Below, in pieces: positions 45,656-55,036 of a DNA stretch of 64,000 nucleotides. This stretch comes from Dehalococcoidia bacterium (lineage in GTDB: Bacteria; Chloroflexota; Dehalococcoidia; Dehalococcoidales; Fen-1064). Both the position numbers and the translations under genes were made by a program. Numbering within the stretch: the first letter of the stretch is position 1; the number at the start of each line of letters is the position of its first letter. The notes below the pieces were generated by a model that saw nothing but the letters and a program-made list of their open reading frames with translations, was not told the DNA's origin and ran no database searches. Location of the stretch: the NCBI GenBank assembly GCA_011170375.1, contig DUEV01000004.1, positions 186,001 through 250,000 on the forward strand, written 5' to 3'.

Positions 45656-46939
45656 ATGAAAGGACCCTTATCAGGATACCGGGTCGTAGATTTCTCCCGC
45701 GCTATCGCCGGTCCCTTTGGAGCGATGCTGCTGGGTGACCTGGGTGCCGAAGTAATCAAGATTGAGTCGCCTATCGGCGACCCCAGCAGGAAGGTTGCCG
45801 GCCCCGACCATGAAGGCGAGTTGTTCTATTATATGGCCTTCAATCGTAACAAGAAGGGAATAGTTCTGGACCTGGCGACCGATTCGGGTAGAGAGGTAAT
45901 TTATGACCTGGTCAAAGTCTCCGATGTAGTCTGGGACAACTTTCGCCCCGGTGTCATGAAGCGCCTCGGCTTCGACTACGAGACCGTAAAGAAGCTCAAT
46001 CCCCGTATCATCTCTTGCTCGGTCAGCGGCTATGGCGCTACCGGACCGTACGCCGAGCGACCATCCTATGATATAACCGCCCTGGCTTTGAGCGGTGTAA
46101 TGAGTATCACCGGTGAGCCCGGCGGGCGCCCCGTCAGGCCCGGCCCTCCTATCATCGACCTGGCGGGGGGCATGTTTGGTGCTCTGGGAGTAACCTCAGC
46201 CCTTACCCAGCGGGAACGCACCGGAGAAGGACAAAAGATAGACGTCAGCCTGCTGGATAGTAGCATCGCACTGCTTGCCTATGAGCTTTCCTATTATTTC
46301 TGCTCAGGTATTGTCCCCCAGCCCCTGGGTTCAGGCCACCTGGCGATATTGCCTTACGGCGTCTACAAATGCAAAGATGATACTTATGTTGCTCTCGGCC
46401 CTGTCTGGCCGAGGTTAGCCAGAGTGATTGGGGCAGACTGGATGATAGACGACCCGAGGTTCAAGAGTGGTAGAGACAGGGTAGAGCACCGCGAGGAATT
46501 CAACCGCACTATAGAAGAGTACCTGGCCAAGGCTCCCGCTTCGGACTGGCTGGAGCTATTTAACGCCGAAGATATGGCCTGCGCCCCGATCAATAATCTC
46601 GCCGAGGCAGCGGTCGACCCTCAGGTGTTATATCGTAATATGATACTGTCTCTGCCCCACTCTCTGGGTGGAGAGATAAGGCTGGCCGGTAACCCAATAA
46701 AGACGCCCGCCATCGACGAGAGCGGGCATGCCGCCCCTCCGACTATGGGACAGCACAATGTCGATGTTTTGAGTGGTATCCTGGGTTATTCCGAAGAAAA
46801 GATAAGAAAACTGAGGGAGGAAGAAGAGGCACACCGGGAGGAAATGGAGCGTCGGGTACGAAAAACGTCGATTGACCCGGCAGCTCGCCGTCTGCAGGAA
46901 CAGGCAGCCAGAGAAGAGGAAGGAAACCAAGATGAGTGA
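45656..46939 (+). CDS. CaiB/BaiF CoA-transferase family protein
   Basis: A 427-residue family III CoA-transferase. It has [62 protein letters not shown], and the catalytic Asp168 in PPIIDLAGG before [11 protein letters not shown]. The C-terminal 30 residues are a charged helix rich in Glu and Arg. It lies 22 nt after the mutase large subunit and overlaps the small subunit by 8 nt, so its product or substrate is very likely the CoA ester rearranged by the mutase. Confidence 0.94.
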   Translation: MKGPLSGYRVVDFSRAIAGPFGAMLLGDLGAEVIKIESPIGDPSRKVAGPDHEGELFYYMAFNRNKKGIVLDLATDSGREVIYDLVKVSDVVWDNFRPGVMKRLGFDYETVKKLNPRIISCSVSGYGATGPYAERPSYDITALALSGVMSITGEPGGRPVRPGPPIIDLAGGMFGALGVTSALTQRERTGEGQKIDVSLLDSSIALLAYELSYYFCSGIVPQPLGSGHLAILPYGVYKCKDDTYVALGPVWPRLARVIGADWMIDDPRFKSGRDRVEHREEFNRTIEEYLAKAPASDWLELFNAEDMACAPINNLAEAAVDPQVLYRNMILSLPHSLGGEIRLAGNPIKTPAIDESGHAAPPTMGQHNVDVLSGILGYSEEKIRKLREEEEAHREEMERRVRKTSIDPAARRLQEQAAREEEGNQDE

Positions 46940-47348
46940 AGAAAGGAAAATCAGGGTCCTGATAGCCAAGCCTGGTCTCGATGGGCACGACCGGGGAGCC
47001 AAGGTAATTGCCCTGGGACTAAGGGATGAAGGCATGGAGACTATCTATACCGGACTAAGGCAAACTCCGGAGCAGATAGTCCGAGCGGCGATACAGGAAG
47101 ACGTGGATGTAATCGGTCTCAGTTGCCTGTCGGGTGCCCATAAATACCTTTTTCCTCGGGTGGTAGAACTCCTGAAAGAACAGGGAATAAAAGATATCCT
47201 GGTTATAGGAGGAGGAAACATCCCCAAAGAGGACATACCCTTCCTGAAAGAAAAAGGAATCAAAGAGATATTCACCCAGGGAACGATGGTCGGTGAGATA
47301 GCCGACTACATACGCAAGAATGTAAGGACTCAGGCCACCAGAGCATAG
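46932..47348 (+). CDS. cobalamin-binding (small) subunit of the acyl-CoA mutase
   Basis: A 138-residue B12-binding domain. It shows the base-off motif [10 protein letters not shown] (Asp17, His19 as lower Co ligand, Gly22), GLSCLSGAH and [11 protein letters not shown]. The ATG at 46932 has an AGGAAGGA-like site and is preferred to an upstream in-frame ATG at 46872 that would lie inside the CoA-transferase gene. It completes the mutase whose large subunit is at 43873-45633; split mutases of this type are known in archaea and in isobutyryl-CoA mutase. Confidence 0.95.
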   Translation: MSEERKIRVLIAKPGLDGHDRGAKVIALGLRDEGMETIYTGLRQTPEQIVRAAIQEDVDVIGLSCLSGAHKYLFPRVVELLKEQGIKDILVIGGGNIPKEDIPFLKEKGIKEIFTQGTMVGEIADYIRKNVRTQATRA

Positions 47349-47372
47349 CTGGCGAGTAGTCTCAGCATCTAA

Positions 47373-48710
47373 TTAACTCAGAAGGCCAGCGACCTTCCCG
47401 ATATCATAAATTTCCTCCAGTCCTCTTATAGCCGTAATAACGTCCTGAACTCTTTCTGAAGGATAACTGCTCCTAAGAAGATTAGCGGACTTTGCCTCCA
47501 ATATAGATTCCCACTCAGCCACAGATACAGCTCGCTCACTGATAAGATCAGTCTTTTCTTTAATCTCTGAACCATCTGTCATTACGATGCAAATCTCCGA
47601 CTCTAATGCTGTAAACGACTCATTAAGAACCGGAACGACTTTGGTCATTAAATCCCTGATTTCCGGGGCATTTACCAGCTCATTTGTGAAATCGGACTCC
47701 AGTGCCTGACCCTTTACCAGGGCCAGTACGGCACAGTAACTGAGACTGAACTTCCCCTCCAAGCCAGTCTGAGGAGTAGGATTACCAGCAACGCTAATTG
47801 ATAGCGGACCCACTTCCACCGTTATTCTGTCTATTTGCGATATTTCAGGGCTGTGCTTTTCCCGTATTTCCAGCATGCACCGGACAGTGGCGTGACTGAA
47901 GTAACACGAGGCATAACGCTTGTAAACGACCTGCTCAATTTTGAAAGGTTGGCCCAGGTTATCTATCTTTGTTGCATCAAATTTTGTGGAGTATATCTTA
48001 CCAAATCCATCGGCGCCCTCGAGGATTTCCTGTGGAGCCGTAAAACCGCCTTCAGCCAAGATAGCCGCTAGAATTCCATTACTGGCGGCTTTGCCAGCGT
48101 GGAACGGTTTACACATGGTGCCAAACGATTGCCGCACGCCAAATGCCTGAGTACCGGCAATACCCAGAGTCGAGACAATCTTCGCAACATCCAGTCCGTT
48201 CATCTTGGCAACGGTCGCCCCGGCCCCGAAACACCCCAGGGTAGAGGTGGCGTGCCAGCCGCTTCCGTAGTGTTCCGGGTTGACCGCCTCCCCAATTCTG
48301 CACTCGGCTTCGAATCCAGCCGCTACTGCCGTGATGAACCCCTTACCGTCAACCTTACGGTACTCCCCCATCGCCAGGGCAGCCGGCATAACCGGCACTG
48401 ATGGGTGTCCGGACATTCCCGATTGAATATCATCATAGTCCAGATAATGACCAGCCGTCCCGTTGATTAATGCCGCATTAAGAACATCTACTTTTCTCTT
48501 CTTGGTAATCAGGGTGGCTTGTGGTTCACCAAAGAACGGTTGAAGAGAGTTAATCATGGGGTCCATGTCATTCCGTCCACCAGCATATCCCCCCGCCGTG
48601 ACCCCCACCCAGTCCAACAGGCAAAGCTTCGCCTTGGCTATCGCATCGTCTGAGAGGTCTTCATAGCTCAAACTGTGTATAAACTCTGCGAGCTTTCTGG
48701 TCGCTTTCAT
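47373..48710 (-). CDS. MmgE/PrpD family protein
   Basis: A 445-residue member of the family of 2-methylcitrate dehydratase (PrpD) and cis-aconitate decarboxylase. Visible features: DWVGVTAGGYAGG near the start, INGTAGHYLDYDD, GHPSVPVMPAALAMGE, the helical GWHATSTLGCFGAGATVAK and the KPFHAGKAASNGILAA segment, all usual for the fold. The reaction would be dehydration or decarboxylation of a tricarboxylic or branched hydroxyacid. It is convergent with the mutase genes (24 nt apart) and 22 nt downstream of meaB on the same strand, so it probably serves the same pathway. Confidence 0.9.
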   Translation of the reverse strand: MKATRKLAEFIHSLSYEDLSDDAIAKAKLCLLDWVGVTAGGYAGGRNDMDPMINSLQPFFGEPQATLITKKRKVDVLNAALINGTAGHYLDYDDIQSGMSGHPSVPVMPAALAMGEYRKVDGKGFITAVAAGFEAECRIGEAVNPEHYGSGWHATSTLGCFGAGATVAKMNGLDVAKIVSTLGIAGTQAFGVRQSFGTMCKPFHAGKAASNGILAAILAEGGFTAPQEILEGADGFGKIYSTKFDATKIDNLGQPFKIEQVVYKRYASCYFSHATVRCMLEIREKHSPEISQIDRITVEVGPLSISVAGNPTPQTGLEGKFSLSYCAVLALVKGQALESDFTNELVNAPEIRDLMTKVVPVLNESFTALESEICIVMTDGSEIKEKTDLISERAVSVAEWESILEAKSANLLRSSYPSERVQDVITAIRGLEEIYDIGKVAGLLS

Positions 48711-48732
48711 CTGGCTAACCCTCCTGTGTTCC

Positions 48733-49743
48733 CTAGTTACCAGGCCTCTTTCTCTGTGATAACTGCTGTGATAGAGTAATCAAAAAAGCCTTTGAATTCA
48801 AGACCTTATCGGCGGCCGAATAGGGGTCGATTTCCCCTTTCTCAACATCATCAACGTACCGGTTTAATTGACCATCCTGCTTAATAATCTCAAGTAGTTC
48901 GGCACTGATTTCCTTCTCCAGCGTGTTTATGAACTGCTCCCGGCGCTGCTGTTGACGCCGTTGGGCAAGTAGACCCGTCTCATTAACGCACTCACGATGT
49001 AGTTGAATCTGCCGGTAGAGTTCGTCAATACCCACGTTGTTAACTGCTTCAGTGGCTACGATAGGTATCTCCCACTGCGTCTGTTCACTGTGAAGCTGCA
49101 GCATGGCCCGCATCTCACTGATAAGGTCATCAGCACCCGGACGGTCAGCCTTATTTACCATGAATATGTCAGCTATCTCGAGCAGGCCTGCCTTCATTGT
49201 CTGGATATTGTCTCCAGATTCGGGGGCCAGGACAACAATCACCGTATCTACATTTTTAATGATGTCTAACTCGCTTTGCCCCACTCCTACCGTCTCAATC
49301 AGGATAATATCCTTACCAGAGGCATCGATTACATTGATTACCTCGCTAACAGTTCTGGGCAAGCCTCCCAGACTGCCACGAGTCGCCATACTGCGAATAA
49401 AAACGCCTTCATCAAGATAATGCTGCTGCATCCTAATTCTATCACCCAATAAGGCACCACCAGAAAATGGACTGGTGGGGTCCACCGCAATTATCCCCAC
49501 CCGCAAACCCTGACTTCTGGCCACGGCCGTCAGCCTATCGACGATAGTACTCTTACCCAGCCCGGGAGGGCCAGTAAGTCCAACGCGGTAGGCTTTTCCT
49601 GTGTGGGGATAAACCAGCTTCATTATGTGGGATACCTCACTGCTTCCTCCCTCTATCAGGCTGACCAGTCGTGCTAAGGAAGCCATGTTCCCGCTAAGCA
49701 TTTGCTCCACTAGTTCCATGTTTGCAGGTCTCCCATTTGCCAA
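48733..49743 (-). CDS. meaB: mutase-associated G3E GTPase MeaB/ArgK
   Basis: A 336-residue GTPase. P-loop GPPGLGKST (58-66), Mg-site DPTSPFSGGALLGDR, switch MATRGSLGG, G3 ETVGVGQSE and base motif NKADRPGADD are all as in MeaB. It protects and reloads B12-dependent acyl-CoA mutases by gating cofactor transfer. The frame starts at TTG with GGAG upstream; an ATG eight codons later is also possible. Its closeness to the split mutase supports a shared function. Confidence 0.95.
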   Translation of the reverse strand: MANGRPANMELVEQMLSGNMASLARLVSLIEGGSSEVSHIMKLVYPHTGKAYRVGLTGPPGLGKSTIVDRLTAVARSQGLRVGIIAVDPTSPFSGGALLGDRIRMQQHYLDEGVFIRSMATRGSLGGLPRTVSEVINVIDASGKDIILIETVGVGQSELDIIKNVDTVIVVLAPESGDNIQTMKAGLLEIADIFMVNKADRPGADDLISEMRAMLQLHSEQTQWEIPIVATEAVNNVGIDELYRQIQLHRECVNETGLLAQRRQQQRREQFINTLEKEISAELLEIIKQDGQLNRYVDDVEKGEIDPYSAADKVLNSKAFLITLSQQLSQRKRPGN

Positions 49744-49799
49744 GGTCTACTCTCCAACCCTGCTGACAAAACAATTATATCAATAACAGGCACTGTTTC

Positions 49800-51650
49800 T
49801 TACTCATATATGGTAGCACAATGTAAAAGTTCGACGGGTACCCCCGTTTCCCTTTCAATATCAAGGTATACCCTACCGGTAAGGTCCCTACCCCACCCAC
49901 CGAGATTAAACGGTGAGGATGGAATTATTACCAGGTCTGGTTTATCGTCCTTCTGTTTGATATAGTCTTTGATGTAGTCGATAAAGTCCTGGACTACCAG
50001 CAGGTCTCCCATCAGTATATTACCGCCAAAGAAATAGTTTCTTGGAACCTTTATGTCAATCTCAAGCTGACTATCCCCAAAAAGATGCGATTCGGCCAGG
50101 CACTGTTCAAACGTGGGTCTCATCAATTCCGAAGAAAGAAACAGGACTCGCTTTGCCTGGTACGACTCTATCGTATCGCTCAGGTCTTCAATATAACTCA
50201 TCCTCAGCCCAGTACCGCTAAATATGATACCCAGATAAGTATCCATGTCCTTGGAGAAAGGGTAAGAATATCGGGTTAAATCTAAATCTATTTCGAGAGT
50301 CTGATGCTCCCTTTGTACGGCAAGACTGACCGTCTTTGCCTCGCTTTGCTGGAGAACCGAAAGGAGGTCGCGGGCCTGCGGCCGGTCACGAACAAGGATG
50401 CTATTTATCTGTTGAATCACGTCTCCTCTCTTCAGACCGCCAAGATAAGCAGGCGAGTTCTTCACCAGTCCAAGTATATGAGGCAGATTCTTGCGAGGCT
50501 GGTAGAGATTTTCCTCGTACAAAGTCGGCATCACCACAATCGGGCAATCATGTTCCTCCCTGAGCTCTCTCACTCTGGAGATAACCGCCTTCCAGAGCTG
50601 GGGTAGGTCAAAAAGCTCGTTGGACGAGAAATGGCTGGTATACCCCGGAAGGTTAACCTGAACAAGGTGTGTCTCATGCCTGGCAGCGTAAGCTACCGTA
50701 GAAGAAAGGTCATTGAGCATTTCGTCTACCGTATCCTTTGGCCATGGCACAATGACGGTTGCATACGGTATTGTCTGTTGACGAAGCAATGGTAAAGCCC
50801 CAATGGCCACTTCGGGTGCAGGGTCCCTCATAAGCTTGCGGCGACGCATAGCTGAGGAGCTATTAAGGGAGAGATATAGATAGATTGGCTCAAGCTCAGC
50901 CAGCTTGGCGATTATCTCAGGAGACAGATAGCAGCCATTGGTAGTAATCCTGAACGGTTGAGAAGTCTTCTCTCTCAATATATGAAGCACATCCATAAAA
51001 TAAGGGTGCTCCGTTACCTCATAGACACACCCCAGACCAGGGAACAAAGCCTTCCCCGCTTCTGATGGGAAATACCTGATTCTGGTCATTATTTCCTCGA
51101 ACTCATCCTCGGCTGTCCGGTCAAGATTATTGCCCACAGCTACCAAGGGAGGATTACCCTTGTTGCAGCAGAAAACACAATCGCAGGTGCAACGCCTGCC
51201 GGTGTATTCAAAGACTTCGCGTGGGTCGCCAGCGGAGGGAACCAGCCAGTCCTGAAGGTTCTTTAATCTGAAACCGTCTACCTTAACTGTCTGACCGTCC
51301 TGCTCAAACTTGACTAGGCTCAATAGAGATTCTGTCAGCTTTTTGATTAAGTCTATCCTGGGTTCATAAAATGCAGTTTTTGAAGACCGAGAATTGCTAT
51401 CTGTCTCAGGAAATACCTGATAAGTGTTCTCCTTATCCGTCAGCCACCTGAAACCGTCGACCTTCACATCCTCACCTGCTTTCAGGGGCATGACAACATT
51501 GAGCAGGTCCTCCAGAATTGCTCTCACCAGTTCAGTAAGGCGATGATGGTATATCGGGTGTGACTTCGATTCTGGGTTGAGTTCATAACTGAAGGCGTAA
51601 TCAGGGGAAACGCTATTTCCCTCGGAATTCAGGTTTGCGTCTCTCGGCAA
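49800..51650 (-). CDS. radical SAM protein with PDZ and DUF512-like regions
   Basis: A 616-residue protein. After a ~145-residue N-terminal part, a radical SAM cluster motif CTCDCVFC gives C-x3-C-x2-C near residue 155, and the barrel continues with TTNGCYLSPEI. A PDZ-like domain follows (VKNSPAYLGGLKRGDVIQQI), then a region resembling DUF512 (RVLFLSSELMRPTFEQCL). DUF512 proteins usually have PDZ before the barrel, so the order is unusual. It starts at a TTG and overlaps the crotonase end by 38 nt. The substrate is unknown; a metal or protein target is possible. Confidence 0.85.
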   Translation of the reverse strand: MPRDANLNSEGNSVSPDYAFSYELNPESKSHPIYHHRLTELVRAILEDLLNVVMPLKAGEDVKVDGFRWLTDKENTYQVFPETDSNSRSSKTAFYEPRIDLIKKLTESLLSLVKFEQDGQTVKVDGFRLKNLQDWLVPSAGDPREVFEYTGRRCTCDCVFCCNKGNPPLVAVGNNLDRTAEDEFEEIMTRIRYFPSEAGKALFPGLGCVYEVTEHPYFMDVLHILREKTSQPFRITTNGCYLSPEIIAKLAELEPIYLYLSLNSSSAMRRRKLMRDPAPEVAIGALPLLRQQTIPYATVIVPWPKDTVDEMLNDLSSTVAYAARHETHLVQVNLPGYTSHFSSNELFDLPQLWKAVISRVRELREEHDCPIVVMPTLYEENLYQPRKNLPHILGLVKNSPAYLGGLKRGDVIQQINSILVRDRPQARDLLSVLQQSEAKTVSLAVQREHQTLEIDLDLTRYSYPFSKDMDTYLGIIFSGTGLRMSYIEDLSDTIESYQAKRVLFLSSELMRPTFEQCLAESHLFGDSQLEIDIKVPRNYFFGGNILMGDLLVVQDFIDYIKDYIKQKDDKPDLVIIPSSPFNLGGWGRDLTGRVYLDIERETGVPVELLHCATIYE

Positions 51651-52380
51651 AGGCCTGCGCTCCTTCCTTCATATCCTCAGTCTGACGGGAATATCTCGCA
51701 ATGGCCCGTAATTCAGCTTCATCTTCCGGACTCAACTGCCTATTACTGTACTTGTTGATAATGAACTTGGTTCCGGCTAAGGCAAGAGGGGCATTTTCAG
51801 CGAGTTCCTGGGCTAGAGAATAGGTAGCGGACAACAGCTCATCCTCAGAAACAACAGAATTCACCAGTCCCATTTCCAGTGCTCTTTGAGCTGTTACGAA
51901 TCTGCCAGTTAAAAATAGTTCCTTGGTGTAAGCCGGACCGACAAGGCTAACAAATCGTGCTATGGCTTTCGGAGAGTACACTAACCCGATTTTGACTGGA
52001 TTTATCCCTATCCGAGCCGAATCGGCGATAATTCTGAAGTCACAAGCCGCGGCAAGGTCACACCCTGCCCCCACGGCGTATCTATAAATCATGGCGATAA
52101 CCGGGCAGGGACAGTTAGCCACTCTTTCCAGTGCATCCTGAACAATATCCCCTCCCCCTTCCTCCGCTAGTACAGCCGTTAGGTCTGCTCCAGCACAAAA
52201 GGCCTTCTCTCCCATGCCGCGAAGAACCACTACCCTGATTTCCTCACCCGCTTGTATGCTCTGGAAAGTGTCTTGAAGTTGACGCAGTAACTCAGGGTTT
52301 AATGCATTCCGCTTTTCGGGTCGGTTAAGCGTAACGGTACAGATATGCTCTTTCATCTCTACCAGAACCAGATCACTCAT
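51613..52380 (-). CDS. enoyl-CoA hydratase/isomerase (crotonase) family protein
   Basis: A 255-residue crotonase-fold enzyme. It has LNRPEKRNALN, the oxyanion-hole pieces AFCAGADL and GAGCDLAAACDFRI, and the C-terminal AFAERRKPEFRGK end. The usual second catalytic Glu position is occupied by Asn/Pro (IGINPVKIGL), so the reaction may not be a simple hydration. It leads a minus-strand run with the radical SAM protein and meaB, near the acyl-CoA mutase. Confidence 0.92.
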   Translation of the reverse strand: MSDLVLVEMKEHICTVTLNRPEKRNALNPELLRQLQDTFQSIQAGEEIRVVVLRGMGEKAFCAGADLTAVLAEEGGGDIVQDALERVANCPCPVIAMIYRYAVGAGCDLAAACDFRIIADSARIGINPVKIGLVYSPKAIARFVSLVGPAYTKELFLTGRFVTAQRALEMGLVNSVVSEDELLSATYSLAQELAENAPLALAGTKFIINKYSNRQLSPEDEAELRAIARYSRQTEDMKEGAQAFAERRKPEFRGK

Positions 52381-52539
52381 TTCCTCCCCCTTCTAACTCA
52401 GGTCAACGCCGGTGGCTTTTTACCTCTACTAACAAGGAGCAACCCCAATATTCTACAGTTGTGTCATCATATTAGCATAATTCAGCCAACAAGACCTGCT
52501 GACCTCTGGCAACTGTACGTGCAATAGGCAAGAAGCCAT

Positions 52540-53754
52540 CTAAGCGATTACACCCTGTTGCTTGAGCCGCTCGATGTCCTCCCAGGTGTAGCCATGTTCC
52601 AGAAGGACCTCCTCAGTATGCTGACCAAGCTCGGGGGCTGGCCGGGTAACCCCGGCAGTGGTCCTACCAAGCTGTATCGGGTTGGCCACACCCTCGATAC
52701 GGCCGTATGTCGGGTGGTCATAGGCAACGTAGAAGTCATTGGCCCGCGCCTGTGGGTCGGCAGCGGTTTCGGGTAGATTCTGCACCGGCGCCCAGGGCAG
52801 CCCGGCGTCATTAAGCGGTACTTTCCACTCCTCAAGCGTCCGGCCCTGGAAGACCTCCTCCAGAATATGGCTCAGGTCAACATGGTTCTCTATCCTCAAA
52901 TCAAAAGTGGCGAACCTGGGGTCGTTCTCCAAATCTTCACGACCTATCGCCCTACAGAACCGCGACCAGTAAAGGTCCGGCTGCGAAACGCCAAGATACA
53001 GCCACCTTTCATCCCTGGTGCGGTAGGGCGAGACCAGCGGATTGGCCACATCTCTCGTCTCTACCTGCCGTCGGTCCTGGCCGGTAACCAATGACCCGGC
53101 AATGTCGAGGGAAAGAGCATAGACACCAGCCTGGAAGAGCGACACGTCCACCTCTTGCCCGATTCCTGTTCTCTCCCGGATGAATAGCGAAGTCATAATA
53201 CCGCAGGCCAAAGCCATTGCGGCAACATTGTCACCCAGCCCATACGGCGGCAATCCCGGCCCCCCTCCCGGTGTCTGCAGGACGTGCAGCATTCCTGTTC
53301 TCGGGAAGTAACTGGTAAACTCATAGCCGGGAAGGTCGCTATCTGGCCCCTTTCTTCCATAACCACTGATGTTGGCACGGATAATACCCGGATTAAGCCG
53401 GTTCAACGTCTCATATTCCAGCCCGTAAGCCTTAATTTCACGCGGTCGAAAGTTAGATATAAAAACGTCTGCCGTCTCTAAAAGTTTATAGAGAACCTTT
53501 CGTCCTCCTTCGAGAGACAGGTCGAGGGTGATACTCCGCTTGTTCCTGTTGTAGTTCTCGAGGCGGTAGTTGATATCCGACTGTATTATCTTGCCGCCAC
53601 GCTTGGAAGACTCACTCCTCGCTATATCGCCCCTGACCGGGTGTTCGATGTGGACTACCTCTGCACCCCAGTCAGCTAAAAGCCTGCCAGCCATCGGCCC
53701 GGCATAGACTGATGCCGTCTCCATAACCTTAATCCCTTCGAGATTAAAAGCCAT
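52540..53754 (-). CDS. CaiB/BaiF CoA-transferase family protein
   Basis: A 404-residue family III CoA-transferase. Seen: IKVMETASVYAGPMAGRLLAD, WGAEVVHIEHPVRGD, NRNKRSITLDLS, ISGYGRKGPDSDLPGYE, and catalytic Asp175 in YGLGDNVAA before TGIGQEVDVSL. It is one of four such proteins in the window and lies 159 nt before the crotonase gene on the same strand. It probably activates a carboxylate entering the mutase pathway, possibly with a CoA donor different from that of 45656-46939. Confidence 0.93.
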   Translation of the reverse strand: MAFNLEGIKVMETASVYAGPMAGRLLADWGAEVVHIEHPVRGDIARSESSKRGGKIIQSDINYRLENYNRNKRSITLDLSLEGGRKVLYKLLETADVFISNFRPREIKAYGLEYETLNRLNPGIIRANISGYGRKGPDSDLPGYEFTSYFPRTGMLHVLQTPGGGPGLPPYGLGDNVAAMALACGIMTSLFIRERTGIGQEVDVSLFQAGVYALSLDIAGSLVTGQDRRQVETRDVANPLVSPYRTRDERWLYLGVSQPDLYWSRFCRAIGREDLENDPRFATFDLRIENHVDLSHILEEVFQGRTLEEWKVPLNDAGLPWAPVQNLPETAADPQARANDFYVAYDHPTYGRIEGVANPIQLGRTTAGVTRPAPELGQHTEEVLLEHGYTWEDIERLKQQGVIA

Positions 53755-53888
53755 TTCCCTCTTCCTCCGTAGCCTTTGTTGACCCGTTACTCGAACCTCT
53801 CTCCAAGACGAAAGCTAAGTACAATGGAAATATACCGTGTGGCTGCCAATCCGTCAATATTGGGAATAGCACACAGGATGAGAGAAGA

Positions 53889-54730
53889 TTACTCTGCAAG
53901 GCCGTATTTAGTACCACGGAAACAGGTGGAGTACAGACGGATATTGCACTTGGTCGGCTTGCTGGAGTATCTGTTAAACAACAGAATGAGCTTATTGTCT
54001 CTCCCGCAATATAACGATACAGTAACTACGACAGCCCATACTAAGGTCATTACTACGCCCAGAATGGAGAGCCATTTTGCCTTGTTTTGATCCTTCTTCT
54101 TGACGGCAAGTCCAGCAATTATCCCACCAAGCCAGGGTAAAAAGATAGGCAGAAGCCACCAAGCTGATGAGGTTTTCTGGGAGACGGAAACAGTTTCACT
54201 ACATTATCAAATTGGCATTTGCCACATTTCATAGCATTTCCGAAGCCCTAAAGAGAGGGTCCTAGGGCATGACTAGCGCAGTGGCTGACCACACTGGGTA
54301 CAGAATCTTTCGCCAGGCAGAGTGGTATGCCCACATCTGGGGCATGTTACCGGGGCTGGAGGTGCCGGTGGTTGGCCGATAGAGGGCTGCGACAAGGAAG
54401 AGCCGCATTTAATGCAGAACCTGGACCCCTCTTTGTTCTCATACCCGCATTTGGCACACCTTGCTACCGATACTGCCGGGGTTGGTTTCGGGGCAGTAAA
54501 ATCATAACCGCACTGGCTACAGAACCTCACCCCTAACTCAACCGAAGCCTGGCAGCTAGGGCAAATAGTCCGCTGTACAGGTGGGGGGGTGATTGAGGCG
54601 GAGGAGGGGGCACTATCTCCACAGGCTTTTCCTCGACCACAACCAGCTTTTCTTCAGCCGGAGGCAGCGATACTGCCGTCCGGTTTCCAGCAGCATCGTA
54701 GCTGTACACGACCCGCCGGCCATCTTCAAA
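53889..54730 (-). pseudogene. decayed zinc-ribbon membrane protein gene
   Basis: Pieces of one protein remain on the minus strand. Part 1 (from 54730) reads VYSYDAAGNRTAV and a Pro/Glu-rich linker. It changes frame at a seven-base homopolymer (plus G 54583-54589). Part 2 has three zinc ribbons (CPSC/CSQC, CAKC/CIKC, CPRC/CTQC) to a TAG at 54273-54275. Part 3, in the same frame but after TGA and TAA (54204-54209), encodes SSAWWLLPIFLPWLGG and a second helix, ending at TAA 53889-53891. Zinc ribbons followed by two helices is a common small membrane-protein layout in this phylum. Several lesions make a functional gene unlikely. Confidence 0.6.
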
Positions 54731-54775
54731 TTATGGTTAACTTTATAATGAGTAGGGGTGAGTCACTGAAAATAA

Positions 54776-54787
54776 TGACCCGGGTCA
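54776..54787. promoter_or_regulatory. 12-bp perfect palindrome, possible operator
   Basis: TGACCCGGGTCA is fully self-complementary. GTCACT occurs both just before (54762-54767) and overlapping its right side (54784-54789). It lies about 185 nt upstream of the promoter of the sugar-acid operon, in otherwise empty sequence, and would suit a dimeric regulator. Confidence 0.35.
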
Positions 54788-54970
54788 CTCTGATGAGTAT
54801 TAACTGTCGTCTCACGTATAATCCATGTTATACTCACAGGCTCTTCAGTGCTAAATAACCCCCGCTCTTTCGTGAGGTAAGATACCTGATTACGCAGAAG
54901 TGAGCTGCGTTCTTTGGTGATATCTCTCACCATGGCCTGTAATATCCGCAGAGATAATTATTTCCTGATA

Positions 54971-54999
54971 TTGATTGCCTTCTGCAGCCAGTATATAAT
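54971..54999 (+). promoter_or_regulatory. sigma-70 promoter of the sugar-acid catabolic operon
   Basis: TTGATT (54971-54976), 17-nt spacer, consensus TATAAT (54994-54999). The start codon at 55037 is 37 nt further, with AAAAGGAG between. It is the best sigma-70 site in the window. Confidence 0.7.
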
Positions 55000-55036
55000 C
55001 GGCAACAAGGATTGTGTGAAAAGGAGCGTAAAGTAG

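Noticed and set aside
46872-46931. N-terminal extension of the cobalamin-binding subunit
   Set aside because: The extra 20 residues lie within the upstream gene and look unlike the family; the ATG at 46932 starts directly before the conserved domain.
53776-54090. Plus-strand 104-codon open frame
   Set aside because: It is antisense to the membrane part of the decayed zinc-ribbon gene, whose minus-strand translation shows clear helices; the plus-strand protein has no recognisable feature.
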